Below are positions 27,358-36,791 of a DNA stretch of 64,000 bases, in pieces (within the stretch, counting starts at the first letter, position 1; the number at the start of each line of letters is the position of its first letter). Origin of the DNA: Calditrichia bacterium (lineage in GTDB: Bacteria; Calditrichota; Calditrichia; Calditrichales; J004); assembly GCA_020635035.1 (NCBI GenBank), contig JACKAO010000009.1, forward strand, positions 1 to 64,000, given 5' to 3'. The notes under the pieces were generated by a model. It was given only the letters and a program-made list of their open reading frames with translations. It was not told the DNA's origin and did no database searches. The position numbers and the translations under genes are program-made.

Positions 27358-28566
27358 ATGAATAAGAAAAAGAAACCCGATGCAGATATTGTTGACAGGA
27401 CCTATGCTTATTTAAAAAGTAAAACAGGTTTGTTCTCTGCGTCTATAATACCATATATAAGACGATTTCAAAGATTTGTTGCTCTTCCTTATGCATATTT
27501 TTTCCTGGTTAACTGGAAAGAATGTACAGCAAGTCCACTAAGAGTATTATCAGATTTCATTTATATTTTCTTCGTTCTAAAAGATTATCCCGATTATTAT
27601 ACTCAATTCCGATTTTGGGATGTTGATCGAGAAGAATGGAAATTCTACTATGGTTCGTTTTATAATCCCTACCAAAAAGGTCGGCTAAGAAGAAATGTTC
27701 AAAAGAAAGAATATGAAATAATTTTTGCAGACAAATATGTTTCTCATCAGCTGTGCAAAGGAGTAAATCTGCCAGAACCGGAATTTTTAGGTTATCTGGA
27801 GCCTGGTATGAATTACAGGGATTCTTTGCATGAAATGATTTCAATTCATAAAAAAATTATTATAAAATCTTCCCGGGGAAAAGGTGGAAAAGATATCTTT
27901 TTAGGTTTGGAGAAGGATAATAAAATTACCATTTCGGATAAAGATACTGAATACCCGGTTGATGATTTTGAATTACCTTGTCCTGTAATCGTTCAAAAAT
28001 TTGTTACTCAGCACCCGGAGCTTGAAGCTATATCCCGTTCTGTAAATACGATACGGACCGAAACCATTTTGACTCATGAAAACGATGTACTAATTCTTGG
28101 TGGCTTTATGCGTTTTGGCCTAAATAATACGTATGTTGATAATCAAAGCAGCGGTGGCCTTTCTGTGGGAATCGATCTTGAAAAAGGTGTTTTGAAAAAA
28201 TATGCGTTAGATGGCCGAGGAGTGCAATATACTTCTCATCCTGATTCCGGAATTGTTTTTGAAAATTTTAAAATTCCTTTTTGGGATGAAATAGTAAAAT
28301 TGTCAGAGAATATCCAAAAAAGCTTTCCATATTATAAAATAATCGGTCCAGATATTGCAATTACGGAGAGCGGACCTGTAATAATAGAAATAAACGCCAC
28401 TCCTGATCATGCAGGACTTGAAATGGACTACGGTCCTACATTTAAAAATGAACAAGTTCTTTTAGAATTTTACAGGTATGGTCTACTTATAAATAAACCT
28501 ATTATTTCAGTCGCGAAAAAATTAGAGAAAAAAAATTCTTACCAACATGTTGCAACAATTTTGTGA
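27358..28566 (+). CDS. ATP-grasp protein, sugar-transfer-associated type
   Basis: A 402-residue protein resembling the 'sugar-transfer associated ATP-grasp' family. KIIIKSSRGKGGKDIFLGLE (about residues 163-182) is the ATP-binding loop. VIVQKFVTQHPELEAISRSV (about 207-226) and GPDIAITESGPVIIEINATP (about 340-359) hold the metal-binding Glu and Asn. Members sit in polysaccharide loci and presumably ligate a carboxylate to an amine; substrates are unknown. ATG 27358 is preferred to TTG 27349. It is followed by a second, unrelated ATP-grasp gene. Confidence 0.82.
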   Translation: MNKKKKPDADIVDRTYAYLKSKTGLFSASIIPYIRRFQRFVALPYAYFFLVNWKECTASPLRVLSDFIYIFFVLKDYPDYYTQFRFWDVDREEWKFYYGSFYNPYQKGRLRRNVQKKEYEIIFADKYVSHQLCKGVNLPEPEFLGYLEPGMNYRDSLHEMISIHKKIIIKSSRGKGGKDIFLGLEKDNKITISDKDTEYPVDDFELPCPVIVQKFVTQHPELEAISRSVNTIRTETILTHENDVLILGGFMRFGLNNTYVDNQSSGGLSVGIDLEKGVLKKYALDGRGVQYTSHPDSGIVFENFKIPFWDEIVKLSENIQKSFPYYKIIGPDIAITESGPVIIEINATPDHAGLEMDYGPTFKNEQVLLEFYRYGLLINKPIISVAKKLEKKNSYQHVATIL

Positions 28567-28606
28567 TGCTAAAATTCAACAAATATTATATGGAGAATAA
28601 TTATAT

Positions 28607-29758
28607 ATGAATGTATTTGTAGCAAACGCAAAGAGTCCGCCTGCCCTGGCAATTATAAGATCTTTGGGTAAGAAAGGAATCGAAATTATTGCGGCATCAG
28701 AAACAAAAGATGATTTTCCCCTTTACTCAAAATATGTAAAGCAGAAGATAGTTTTTAAAACAAAGGCCACCGATGGTAAAGAACGTATTGCTGAAGTTTT
28801 GGATATTGTTAAACAAAATAAATTTGATGTCTTCCTTCCGGTTATGAGTGAAAACCATCTTCGGGAATTGACTGTGCAAAAAGCTGAATTTGAAAAATAT
28901 ACTAAACTTCCTATTCCAGATTTGGACGCTTTTGATACGTTTGACAGCAAATCCCAAACAATGAAAGTTGCAATTGAAAATGATGTTCCCATTCCCGGAA
29001 CTCTTTTTATAGACAGTCTGGACAATATTCCTGATTTGAAAAAACAGAAGCGATTTCCAGCAATTGTAAAACCAATAAAAGGGGAAGGTTCATTTGGAAT
29101 TAAAACGGTATTTTCTGAAAATGAATTAGAAGAATATTGTAAGATTGCCGTCCCGCAATATGGACCTTGTATTGTGCAGGATTTTATCTTTGGTGAAAAA
29201 TACGCTGCAGTTTTTATTGCAAATAAAAACTCAGAAATCCGAAGATTTTTTGTACATCATGGAATCCGGGAATACCCGATAACGGGTGGTCCTGTATGTT
29301 TTCTTCAGAGTGTGCATAATAAAGATATGTTTGAGTTTGGTAAACGCATAATCGAAGCTATAAAATTTTCAGGCCTTGCACAGATGGAATTTATGATTGA
29401 CCAGGATGACAACATTCCCAAATTAACAGAAGTAAATGCCAGGTTTTATGGTGCCACCTGTGGTGCAATAAACGCCGGCATCGATCTTCCGGATGCGTTG
29501 TATCGTATCGCAACAAATGGGGATGTTGAAACTGTAATTGATTATCCTGCCGGGGTAAAAACTCGGTATCTGCTGTATTCGGATACAAAGCATATGTTAA
29601 GTGTGCTTCGTGGTGAAAAAAGTCCAAAATATAAACTTGGCAAAATAAAAACACTGATTAACTACCTTAATTTTTTCGGGGATGATGGCTACTATGTGGT
29701 CTCGATGAGTGATCCGATGCCCATGATCAAGAAAATTCTAAATCTTAATACAGATTAG
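28607..29758 (+). CDS. ATP-grasp carboxylate-amine ligase-like protein
   Basis: A 383-residue protein with a Rossmann-like N-terminal third (NVFVANAKSPPALAIIRSLG). The central ATP-grasp has FPAIVKPIKGEGSFGIKTV (about 150-168), a CIVQDFIFGEKYAAVFIANK block and the metal site QMEFMIDQDDNIPKLTEVNA (about 259-278). The architecture resembles the carbamoyl-phosphate-synthetase-like and sugar-peptide ligase families. It probably forms an amide or ester on a sugar or precursor; no specific substrate is visible. It follows the other ATP-grasp gene after 40 bases. Confidence 0.78.
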   Translation: MNVFVANAKSPPALAIIRSLGKKGIEIIAASETKDDFPLYSKYVKQKIVFKTKATDGKERIAEVLDIVKQNKFDVFLPVMSENHLRELTVQKAEFEKYTKLPIPDLDAFDTFDSKSQTMKVAIENDVPIPGTLFIDSLDNIPDLKKQKRFPAIVKPIKGEGSFGIKTVFSENELEEYCKIAVPQYGPCIVQDFIFGEKYAAVFIANKNSEIRRFFVHHGIREYPITGGPVCFLQSVHNKDMFEFGKRIIEAIKFSGLAQMEFMIDQDDNIPKLTEVNARFYGATCGAINAGIDLPDALYRIATNGDVETVIDYPAGVKTRYLLYSDTKHMLSVLRGEKSPKYKLGKIKTLINYLNFFGDDGYYVVSMSDPMPMIKKILNLNTD

Positions 29759-29759
29759 A

Positions 29760-29789
29760 TTGACTAAACCTTAAACTTTTTTGTTTAAT
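29760..29789 (+). promoter_or_regulatory. Possible promoter before the SGNH hydrolase gene
   Basis: TTGACT (29760-29765) and TTTAAT (29784-29789) are 18 bases apart. A 6-base inverted repeat TTAAAC/GTTTAA (29771-29776 with 29783-29788) overlaps the spacer. It lies in the 131-base gap, the second longest inside the locus, so an internal transcript start is possible. Confidence 0.35.
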
Positions 29790-29889
29790 GCCCCATTATG
29801 TTGCTTATTAAAGATCAAAGTATGACTACAATCACAATAGGATAGCTAGCTTATTTGCTAACATTGCAGTCAATGATTTGGAGTATTGA

Positions 29890-31215
29890 GTGAAAAAATT
29901 TTTTGGAATTCAAAGTGTTACATTTTTATTGCTTATATCAGTCGTTTTTTCCAATGCAGAGCCCCCGGTAGTTGTTGTTCTTGGTTCTTCAACCGCTTAT
30001 GGCAAATGGGCTGATCCGATGGCAACTGAATCATGGGTTGCACAATATCGGTCCCATATGGAAAGCAGTTTCCCAGGAGCTGTTGTAATAAATCTGGGGG
30101 TTCCCGGCTATACTACATACGATATTCTTCCAGACGGTTATTATGTACCACACAGAGGAGAATATGTAAATGAAACAACAAATATCAGCGCCGCTCTTAC
30201 ATACTCACCGACTGCAATTTTAATTAATTTACCAAGTAATGATGCTTACTGGGCAAGTATTGGATATGATGGTTATGATGTTAGTGACCAACTAACTAAT
30301 TATTCTATTGTTTTAAGTGAAGCAGGAGATATTCCTGTCTGGATTTCTACAACTCAACCACGAAATCTTAACCAAGCAGGAAGAAACGATTTGATTGCTA
30401 TGCGCGATGCAACTTTTTCAGCATTTGGAGATAAAGCAGTTGATTTCTGGAATGGAATAGCTGATCCTAGTGGATTCATTTTATCACAATATCAAGGCTG
30501 GGATCCTGATAATGGGTATTTTGATGGGATACATCTTAATAATGCAGGGCATGATATTTTAACGAATAGAATGATTGAAGCTGGAGCTGGTTTTCCGGAT
30601 GACGGCTCAACACCTGTTGCTTTGAACCGCTTTAATGGCCAAACTGCTGCAAATGGGATTGTTTTAAACTGGTCAACTGAATCTGAATTAATGAACGATG
30701 CTTTTTTAATTGAAAGAAGAACAGCCGGACAGGAATACAATCTTATTGCTGAAATTAAAGGCTCAGGGAGCAGCAGCAGCCGGAATGAATACGAGTATAT
30801 CGATGAAAATGTTTTTGATGGAGAAACATACACTTATCGATTGAGTGACAGAGATTACACGGGTAAAATTACAATACATAACTCTGTTGAAATAACTTAT
30901 AATAATAGTTTGGTTGCCCAAAATCCTGAGCAATTCAGGCTACTTCCTGCATATCCTAATCCATTCAACTCAACAGTTAATATCCATTTTTCAGTCCCTG
31001 TAAATAATGGTCAGGAATACGAAACACGTTTAACAATCTTTAATACACTTGGGCAAAGAATACGTACTCTTTATAATGGGTATTTAGAAGGAGAGTACAA
31101 ATCAAGCTGGGATGGTAAAGATGTTAATGGGGCCATTCAACCCAGTGGAAATTATTTTGTAGTGCTGCAGTCAGGAAATCATACATCTTCTCAAAAAATA
31201 TTTCTAATCAAGTAA
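29890..31215 (+). CDS. Secreted SGNH/GDSL hydrolase with type IX-style C-terminal sorting domain
   Basis: A 441-residue exported esterase-like protein starting at GTG 29890. Residues 1-23 are a signal peptide. The SGNH domain has the nucleophile block VVLGSSTAYG (about 30-39), INLGVPG (about 72), LPSNDAY (block III Asn) and DGIHLNNAGH with the catalytic Asp and His (about 216-225). Residues 240-340 look fibronectin-like. The last 90 residues are a YPNPFNSTVNIHFSV-type sorting domain ending QKIFLIK. It probably deacylates or trims surface polysaccharide; export by type IX secretion is inferred. Confidence 0.88.
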   Translation: MKKFFGIQSVTFLLLISVVFSNAEPPVVVVLGSSTAYGKWADPMATESWVAQYRSHMESSFPGAVVINLGVPGYTTYDILPDGYYVPHRGEYVNETTNISAALTYSPTAILINLPSNDAYWASIGYDGYDVSDQLTNYSIVLSEAGDIPVWISTTQPRNLNQAGRNDLIAMRDATFSAFGDKAVDFWNGIADPSGFILSQYQGWDPDNGYFDGIHLNNAGHDILTNRMIEAGAGFPDDGSTPVALNRFNGQTAANGIVLNWSTESELMNDAFLIERRTAGQEYNLIAEIKGSGSSSSRNEYEYIDENVFDGETYTYRLSDRDYTGKITIHNSVEITYNNSLVAQNPEQFRLLPAYPNPFNSTVNIHFSVPVNNGQEYETRLTIFNTLGQRIRTLYNGYLEGEYKSSWDGKDVNGAIQPSGNYFVVLQSGNHTSSQKIFLIK

Positions 31216-31249
31216 TAAATCTTCTAATCTAAAACTTAGGTAAACACAC

Positions 31250-32398
31250 ATGCGTTATAATTACATGGATTCGTTGCGTGCGATATTGATGTCGCTAGGA
31301 GTAGTTCTGCATACTGCAGAAATATACTCAGTATCAAAGGATTGGTATATTTCTGATCCTAATAATTCCATTGTGTTTGATTTTCTTTACCAGGTAATTC
31401 ATGTCTTCAGATTACCTGCGTTTTTTATAATTGCCGGCTTTTTTGCAGTCTTTTCAATTCAAAAATATGGTATTTCTGAGTTCATAAAACTACGAGTAAC
31501 CCGTATTGGCGTACCATTAATTTCAACCGGGATTATTTTTAACAGTATAACAAGCGTATTTTTCTTCTATTATCATAAACAATATATGCCGGAGTTTAAT
31601 TTTATAATAACTAAACTGATCCCGGCTACCTGGTTAAACTGGGAATGGGTATATCACTTGTGGTTTTTAATATTTTATATTATTTATTTTATAGTTGGTT
31701 CATTCGCTTATTTACTTATAGTAAAATTAAGTCAAAAATCACGTTCCATGCTAAATACGTTCATTAATCTGATATTTAAAAATGGGCGGTTTTTACTTAT
31801 TCTGCCGACTTTCTATTTTTTCTTTCGGTTTCTGGGGATGTTGTTTCCTGACTTTTTTTATACTTATATCTTTGGGCTCCATAAACTTATATCTATCTTT
31901 TACTATGGTATTTTCTTTTTTTGGGGAATGCTCTTATTCACAAAAAAACATTTACTTGAAGAATTTGTCAATTTAAAAATCTGGCATTTGGTTGTTTTTG
32001 CAGCTTCGTTGTCAGTTATTGCAATTGGCGATTCAGAGTCACCGAATATTGTTTTAAAAATTTCTTACTGGTATGCTTATGATATCGTTGTATGGTTCTT
32101 ATGCAATTTGACATTTTATTTGTTTTATAAATTTTTAAATAAATCATCAAAACTGTTTTTATACTTATCTGAAGCATCTTATTCAATATATCTGTTTCAC
32201 TACCTTATTACTGCAGTTTTAGGATTTGTTTTAATTGATATCAATATACCCAGTACGGTTAAATTTTTTATTGTAATAATTATGTCATTTGGACTAACGT
32301 TAATGATACATCATTTCCTGATTCTAAAATATTCGGTTTTAAGTTTTATGTTTAATGGTAAAACCAGAAAAAGAGTAAAAGTGTTAAAACCCGCCTAG
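31250..32398 (+). CDS. Membrane acyltransferase 3 family protein (OafA-like)
   Basis: A 382-residue integral membrane protein with about 10 hydrophobic segments. The N-terminal MDSLRAILMSLGVVLHTAEI carries the R and H typical of the family. HVFRLPAFFIIAGFFAVF near 47-64 and the basic KLRVTRIGVPL near 81 follow the usual order. Members O-acylate polysaccharides at the periplasmic face. It joins two cytoplasmic O-acyltransferases and a GNAT protein in the locus. Confidence 0.85.
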   Translation: MRYNYMDSLRAILMSLGVVLHTAEIYSVSKDWYISDPNNSIVFDFLYQVIHVFRLPAFFIIAGFFAVFSIQKYGISEFIKLRVTRIGVPLISTGIIFNSITSVFFFYYHKQYMPEFNFIITKLIPATWLNWEWVYHLWFLIFYIIYFIVGSFAYLLIVKLSQKSRSMLNTFINLIFKNGRFLLILPTFYFFFRFLGMLFPDFFYTYIFGLHKLISIFYYGIFFFWGMLLFTKKHLLEEFVNLKIWHLVVFAASLSVIAIGDSESPNIVLKISYWYAYDIVVWFLCNLTFYLFYKFLNKSSKLFLYLSEASYSIYLFHYLITAVLGFVLIDINIPSTVKFFIVIIMSFGLTLMIHHFLILKYSVLSFMFNGKTRKRVKVLKPA

Positions 32399-32458
32399 AA
32401 TCATCTTTTCAAAATAAATTGATAAAAATATATTAATACTCAAAATAAGGTAATTAAG

Positions 32459-33562
32459 ATGAAGAATCTTGACCCTGGATTTTCATATGAAGTTGATAAA
32501 ACAAACAATGAGCAATGGAGCAAGATATTAGAGTTGTTCTCGGATGCCAATTATTATCAGACATATCCATATGGTTTTCATACATGGGGTAAAGAAAAGA
32601 TTAGTCAACTTGTTTTAAAGGAGAATAATGTAGTTGTAGCTGCAGCTCAGGCCTGGGTATATACTGTACCTGTCTTAAATGCCGGTTTTGCACATATTTC
32701 TTGGGGACCGATGTGGCGTTTAAAAAACAAACCGCTTAATCTTACTTCGCTAAAAAATATTATACGCGCCCTTCAAAAAGAATATGTTATTAAGAGAAAA
32801 TTGTTGTTAAGAATCAGGTTTAATGAGCTGGATACTGAAGAAAATCAGCAGGTTGTTAAAGCAATTAATAATGAAGATTTGAAATTTAATAAAAGTCAGC
32901 ATCGCTATCAGACCATAATTCTTGATCTTTCACCGGATTTACAGGAAATAAGAATGGGGTTTCGTCCAAAGTGGCGTTCCGGATTAAATAAATCTGAAAA
33001 GAAAGGAATAGAAGTTTCTACAGGAAATCAGAACGAAATATTTGAACCGGTGGTTGATATTCATAACCAGATGGTCGAACGCAAGCGTTTTACAAGATAT
33101 ATACAGGATGGTGAGAAAGTTAAAGAAATCCAGAATGATCTTTCGGATACTCTGAAATTAAGAACTTTTATCGGCAGACATGAAGGCACAATTGAAGGAG
33201 GCATTGCCGTAGCAGTAATTGGTGATACTGGTATGCCTATTCTTGGTAGTATGACAAATGCAAGTATTGAAAAGAAACTAAATATGAATTACTTGTTGCA
33301 ATGGCAGGTAATATCATGGCTTAAAGAGAATGGCTTTAAATATTATGATTTAAAAGGATATGATCCGGACGAATATCCCGGGCCATCAATTTTTAAATCT
33401 GGAATATCAAAAAATATTGTTTCTTTTTTAGGGTCATACGAATCGTGTAAAAGTCTACTTAGTCTTTTTGTTGTAAGGGCGGGAGAACTGGTGGACATCT
33501 CAATGGTGTATTTGTCAGTTTTTACAAAAAAAATACAAAATCTTTTCAGAAGCAAAAATTAA
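32459..33562 (+). CDS. FemAB-family (lipid II-type aminoacyl) transferase
   Basis: A 367-residue double-GNAT protein of the FemX/FemAB type. YYQTYPYGFHTWGKEKISQL near 37-56 is the N-terminal hallmark. FRPKWRSGLNKSEKKGIEVS near 168-187 and the C-terminal YYDLKGYDPDEYPGPSIFKS near 299-318 match FemX-like enzymes. These transfer amino acids from tRNA to a lipid-linked acceptor. In this locus the acceptor may be the polysaccharide intermediate. It differs from the FemAB protein at 13403 in its C-terminal motif. Confidence 0.82.
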   Translation: MKNLDPGFSYEVDKTNNEQWSKILELFSDANYYQTYPYGFHTWGKEKISQLVLKENNVVVAAAQAWVYTVPVLNAGFAHISWGPMWRLKNKPLNLTSLKNIIRALQKEYVIKRKLLLRIRFNELDTEENQQVVKAINNEDLKFNKSQHRYQTIILDLSPDLQEIRMGFRPKWRSGLNKSEKKGIEVSTGNQNEIFEPVVDIHNQMVERKRFTRYIQDGEKVKEIQNDLSDTLKLRTFIGRHEGTIEGGIAVAVIGDTGMPILGSMTNASIEKKLNMNYLLQWQVISWLKENGFKYYDLKGYDPDEYPGPSIFKSGISKNIVSFLGSYESCKSLLSLFVVRAGELVDISMVYLSVFTKKIQNLFRSKN

Positions 33563-33631
33563 CCCTTCTATATCTCGCAAAATTCAAGCAATATTTCTAA
33601 AAAATTCTAATATTTGAGTTATTTAATTCTA

Positions 33632-35455
33632 ATGACAAAGTCAGACGTTAATGGAAATTTAATGCGAACAAATGATATTTTTGAATATTTGTATCCTTAT
33701 CAAAATCCCAAGTTAATACCCTTTGCTAAAATAGATGATAATAGCGCATTTGAAGATATTGGTTTTAAAGCGGGGAGTAGTTCACACTTTCTCACAAAGA
33801 TGGCATTGCATTTGTCAGGATTTAAAAATTTTGAAAATCATTTAAAAGAGAATTTAGAATACATACTTCGAACCACAAATATTCGATTACCGAATATTCA
33901 CTCACCTGTTATTTCTGCAACGCTTTCTATTCTTGATGATCCAAACTGTAATGATTCAGTTTCCAGAGCAGTCAAATTAATTTTAGCTGTCAGGCAATTT
34001 TATATTGATTTAAAAGAAGGGAAAATCGAACAGGATAGGTATGGTGGGGATTTCTTGGAGATGGGGCTGTATGCAAATTTATTTGCAACAAATGTTGTTG
34101 TTCAAGACAAGCAAGCATATTTAAATAAAAGTAGTGATTTCTCAAAGATAAATATAATTTCAAATGGAAAATACTACATCCTAGATATTGGTGAGATAGA
34201 AAAAACCATTGATCAATCGGCTCTTATAAATACAATATCTAAAATAAAAAAAGATTCTTTTAAATCATTTGAAGATAATGAAACATCACCAGGTTTAATT
34301 ACCGCTGCTTCAACTCAAACTCAATTTGAAGCAATAAAAATTTTATTGAGAGATAAAAACTCATTTGAAGAATACAACGTTTTAAAGAATATTCTTTTTA
34401 CAATATGCCTGGATTCAGAAGTTTTTCCAAAGTCAAATGAAGAAACAGTCTTCTATGCTCATAATAAAAATCATAAAAACAGATGGTATTATTCCAGCCT
34501 GCAGGCTGTTATTTTTGGAAATGGGAAAACTGCACTTATCTGTAATTTTGCAGCTTACCTTGACGGTAATATAATGATGCGATCCGCTTCAGAAATTTAT
34601 AAACGCTCAATTTTAAATTATCCATTTTCTGAAAAACAAGAATACTCATATAGAAAATTAAATTTGAAATTTCCAATAGAATTGAAATCTAAAATACTTG
34701 AAGATATCGACAGTGTTTCGGATAATCAACAAGCTTCTTTTACGATAAATGATGTTGGTGTGAGATGTTTTAAAAAGTTTGATCTCGAGCCTGTTCCTGC
34801 TTTTATTATAGCACTTCAAAAAACCATGCTGGACTTTACTCAGAAAATGGTTAATGTATACCAGTTTATTACTATGTCAAAATACCGATATATGACCCTT
34901 TTAAAAGAAAATGTTTCTACAAAAACTGTTTTTGATTGTGTATCTCAACTTGAGAATACAGAAAAAACAGATGATCAAAAATTTGAGCTTATTAGGAATG
35001 CAATTGATTCACAAAAGGACAAATTAAGAAAAAAAAGAACCCGTTTATCTTTAGATTACATCTTTAAAATCTATCTGTGCTCTATCTCAGGAATTAGGAA
35101 AAAATATGCCTTAGCAATTTCACAATTTTTTTCATTAATTCAGGGGAGAACTAAACTATTTATAGAACCTAGTTATGATGTAATGGTTTCTCACCCGGCA
35201 ATATTTGAAGATGTTCCAATAATAGGAAGATCGGGGGCCAAATTACCATATGTAAAATATATGGGGTTACATTATCAAATTTATGATGATAAAATTAATA
35301 TTACTCTTATGCCTTCGACCGAATTTTCTGTACCAAATAAGGAGTTTATTGCAAAGCTTGAATCAAATCTTAAAAAATTGTTAGAAATATCTGAAAATGC
35401 AATAAATAGTGGATCACATAAATTTAGTACAAAAGAAGCTAACAATCATGAATAA
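33632..35455 (+). CDS. Degenerate carnitine/choline acyltransferase-fold protein
   Basis: A 607-residue cytoplasmic protein with no signal or membrane segment. In order it shows landmarks of the carnitine acyltransferase fold: a strand block INIISNGKYYILDIGEIEK, GLITAASTQTQFEAIKILLR, ILFTICLDSE, NRWYYSSLQAVIFGNGKTAL and a FIIALQKTMLDFTQKMVNVY block. The segment where active enzymes have E-H-x-x-x-D reads CNFAAYLDG and contains no histidine. The GRT(D/E) and STS motifs are also gone. It is therefore probably catalytically dead or altered. It overlaps the following CapK-like ligase by 8 bases. ATG 33632 is chosen; TTG 33614 is possible. Family assignment by motif order only. Confidence 0.68.
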   Translation: MTKSDVNGNLMRTNDIFEYLYPYQNPKLIPFAKIDDNSAFEDIGFKAGSSSHFLTKMALHLSGFKNFENHLKENLEYILRTTNIRLPNIHSPVISATLSILDDPNCNDSVSRAVKLILAVRQFYIDLKEGKIEQDRYGGDFLEMGLYANLFATNVVVQDKQAYLNKSSDFSKINIISNGKYYILDIGEIEKTIDQSALINTISKIKKDSFKSFEDNETSPGLITAASTQTQFEAIKILLRDKNSFEEYNVLKNILFTICLDSEVFPKSNEETVFYAHNKNHKNRWYYSSLQAVIFGNGKTALICNFAAYLDGNIMMRSASEIYKRSILNYPFSEKQEYSYRKLNLKFPIELKSKILEDIDSVSDNQQASFTINDVGVRCFKKFDLEPVPAFIIALQKTMLDFTQKMVNVYQFITMSKYRYMTLLKENVSTKTVFDCVSQLENTEKTDDQKFELIRNAIDSQKDKLRKKRTRLSLDYIFKIYLCSISGIRKKYALAISQFFSLIQGRTKLFIEPSYDVMVSHPAIFEDVPIIGRSGAKLPYVKYMGLHYQIYDDKINITLMPSTEFSVPNKEFIAKLESNLKKLLEISENAINSGSHKFSTKEANNHE

Positions 35456-36791
35456 GAATATTGCAAAATATCTGGTTTACTATCCGATTCAATTTTTACG
35501 GAAACAAAAAGTTTGGAAATATTTATCAGTCGTTAACGATAGTGAAAAAAGAAATCTACAGCAGATATTAAATGAACGTAATAAGAAACTTTCAGCCATA
35601 GTACATTATGCATACAACAATATTCGTTATTATAAAGAACTCTTTGATGAAAATAAGATTATGCTTTCTGAAGAAATCACTGAAAATGAATTTCGGAAAA
35701 TACCCATATTGACAAAACATAAAATCATAAAAAATGAACAATCTTTAACGGATCAAAAGTACAAAGGAAAAATTTTCCATAGAAAAACAGGAGGATCAAC
35801 CGGGTTGACTTTGCATTTTTCAAAGGAACCGGAAGTATTAGCCTTGAATGATGCAATCATGTTTCGTTGTTACAACTGGTTTGGTATAGAGATAGGAGAT
35901 AAGCAAGCTCGCTTTTGGGGAGTGCCTGTTACAAAAGAACTTAGAAAACAGGAAAATCGGAAAGATCTGATTTTAAACCGGATAAGAATCTCAGCTTTCG
36001 ATATATCGGAGGAAGCAACCATAAAACAGTATAATAGAATAAAAAAGTTTAAACCCGCCTATTTTTATGGGTATACAACAGCGATATATGGATTTTGTCT
36101 AAATGTCCAAAAATTGGGCCTTGATTTAGATGAATTAAACTTAAAAGCAGTTATCTGCACAGCAGAAAAGATGTATCCGCATCACAGAAAATTATTTAAT
36201 GAAGTTTTCAAATGCCCTGTTGTTGATGAATACGGCTCCACTGAAAATGGTATCATTTCATTTCAATGTAAAGAAGGAAATCTGCATATGATGGCTGATC
36301 ATATGTATATCGAATTTTTAGATGATAATGATCAACCAGTAAAGCCAGGTGAATCAGGTCGTATAGTTATAACGGATCTTTATTCAAAAGTAATGCCATT
36401 TATCAGATATGACATTGGTGATAAAGGCAGCTTTTCAAATGAAAAATGTCACTGCGGTAATGAATTGCCTTTGATGAATATTATGGAAGGACGGACTGAA
36501 GACTTTATTAAAACCAAACAAGGCAAAATGGTGCATGCAGCATACCTTTGTTATACACTAAAAGATGATACTGTTCAGGAATTTAAAATGTATCAAAAAA
36601 GCATGGATGATTACACTATTCAGCTTGTAAAATCTCCAGCTTTCAAGGAGAATTCTGAAGAAGCTTTAAAAGCAAAAGTTGAATACGAACTTGGAAAAGA
36701 TATTAATATTAAATTTGAATATCTTGATAAAATTCCCAGAGAAAAATCAGGTAAACTCCGTTATTTCGTTTCTGAGTTAAAGAAACAATAA
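35448..36791 (+). CDS. Phenylacetate-CoA ligase/CapK-like adenylate-forming enzyme
   Basis: ANL-superfamily member of the PaaK/CapK branch, 447 residues. Motifs: FHRKTGGSTGLTLHFSKEPE near residue 106, VVDEYGSTENGIISFQCKEG near 257, FIRYDIGDKGSF near 316 and the cysteine pair KCHCGN near 331. The C-terminal REKSGKLRYFV supplies the catalytic lysine. CapK-type members occur in capsule loci and activate an unknown carboxylate. ATG 35448 overlaps the preceding stop; the longer GTG frame start (35409) lies well inside the previous gene. Confidence 0.83.
   Translation: MNKNIAKYLVYYPIQFLRKQKVWKYLSVVNDSEKRNLQQILNERNKKLSAIVHYAYNNIRYYKELFDENKIMLSEEITENEFRKIPILTKHKIIKNEQSLTDQKYKGKIFHRKTGGSTGLTLHFSKEPEVLALNDAIMFRCYNWFGIEIGDKQARFWGVPVTKELRKQENRKDLILNRIRISAFDISEEATIKQYNRIKKFKPAYFYGYTTAIYGFCLNVQKLGLDLDELNLKAVICTAEKMYPHHRKLFNEVFKCPVVDEYGSTENGIISFQCKEGNLHMMADHMYIEFLDDNDQPVKPGESGRIVITDLYSKVMPFIRYDIGDKGSFSNEKCHCGNELPLMNIMEGRTEDFIKTKQGKMVHAAYLCYTLKDDTVQEFKMYQKSMDDYTIQLVKSPAFKENSEEALKAKVEYELGKDINIKFEYLDKIPREKSGKLRYFVSELKKQ

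Noticed and set aside
29771..29788. TTAAAC/GTTTAA inverted repeat as a terminator of the ATP-grasp gene
   Set aside because: The stem has only 6 A/T-rich pairs and lacks a following T-run; kept only as part of a weak promoter region.
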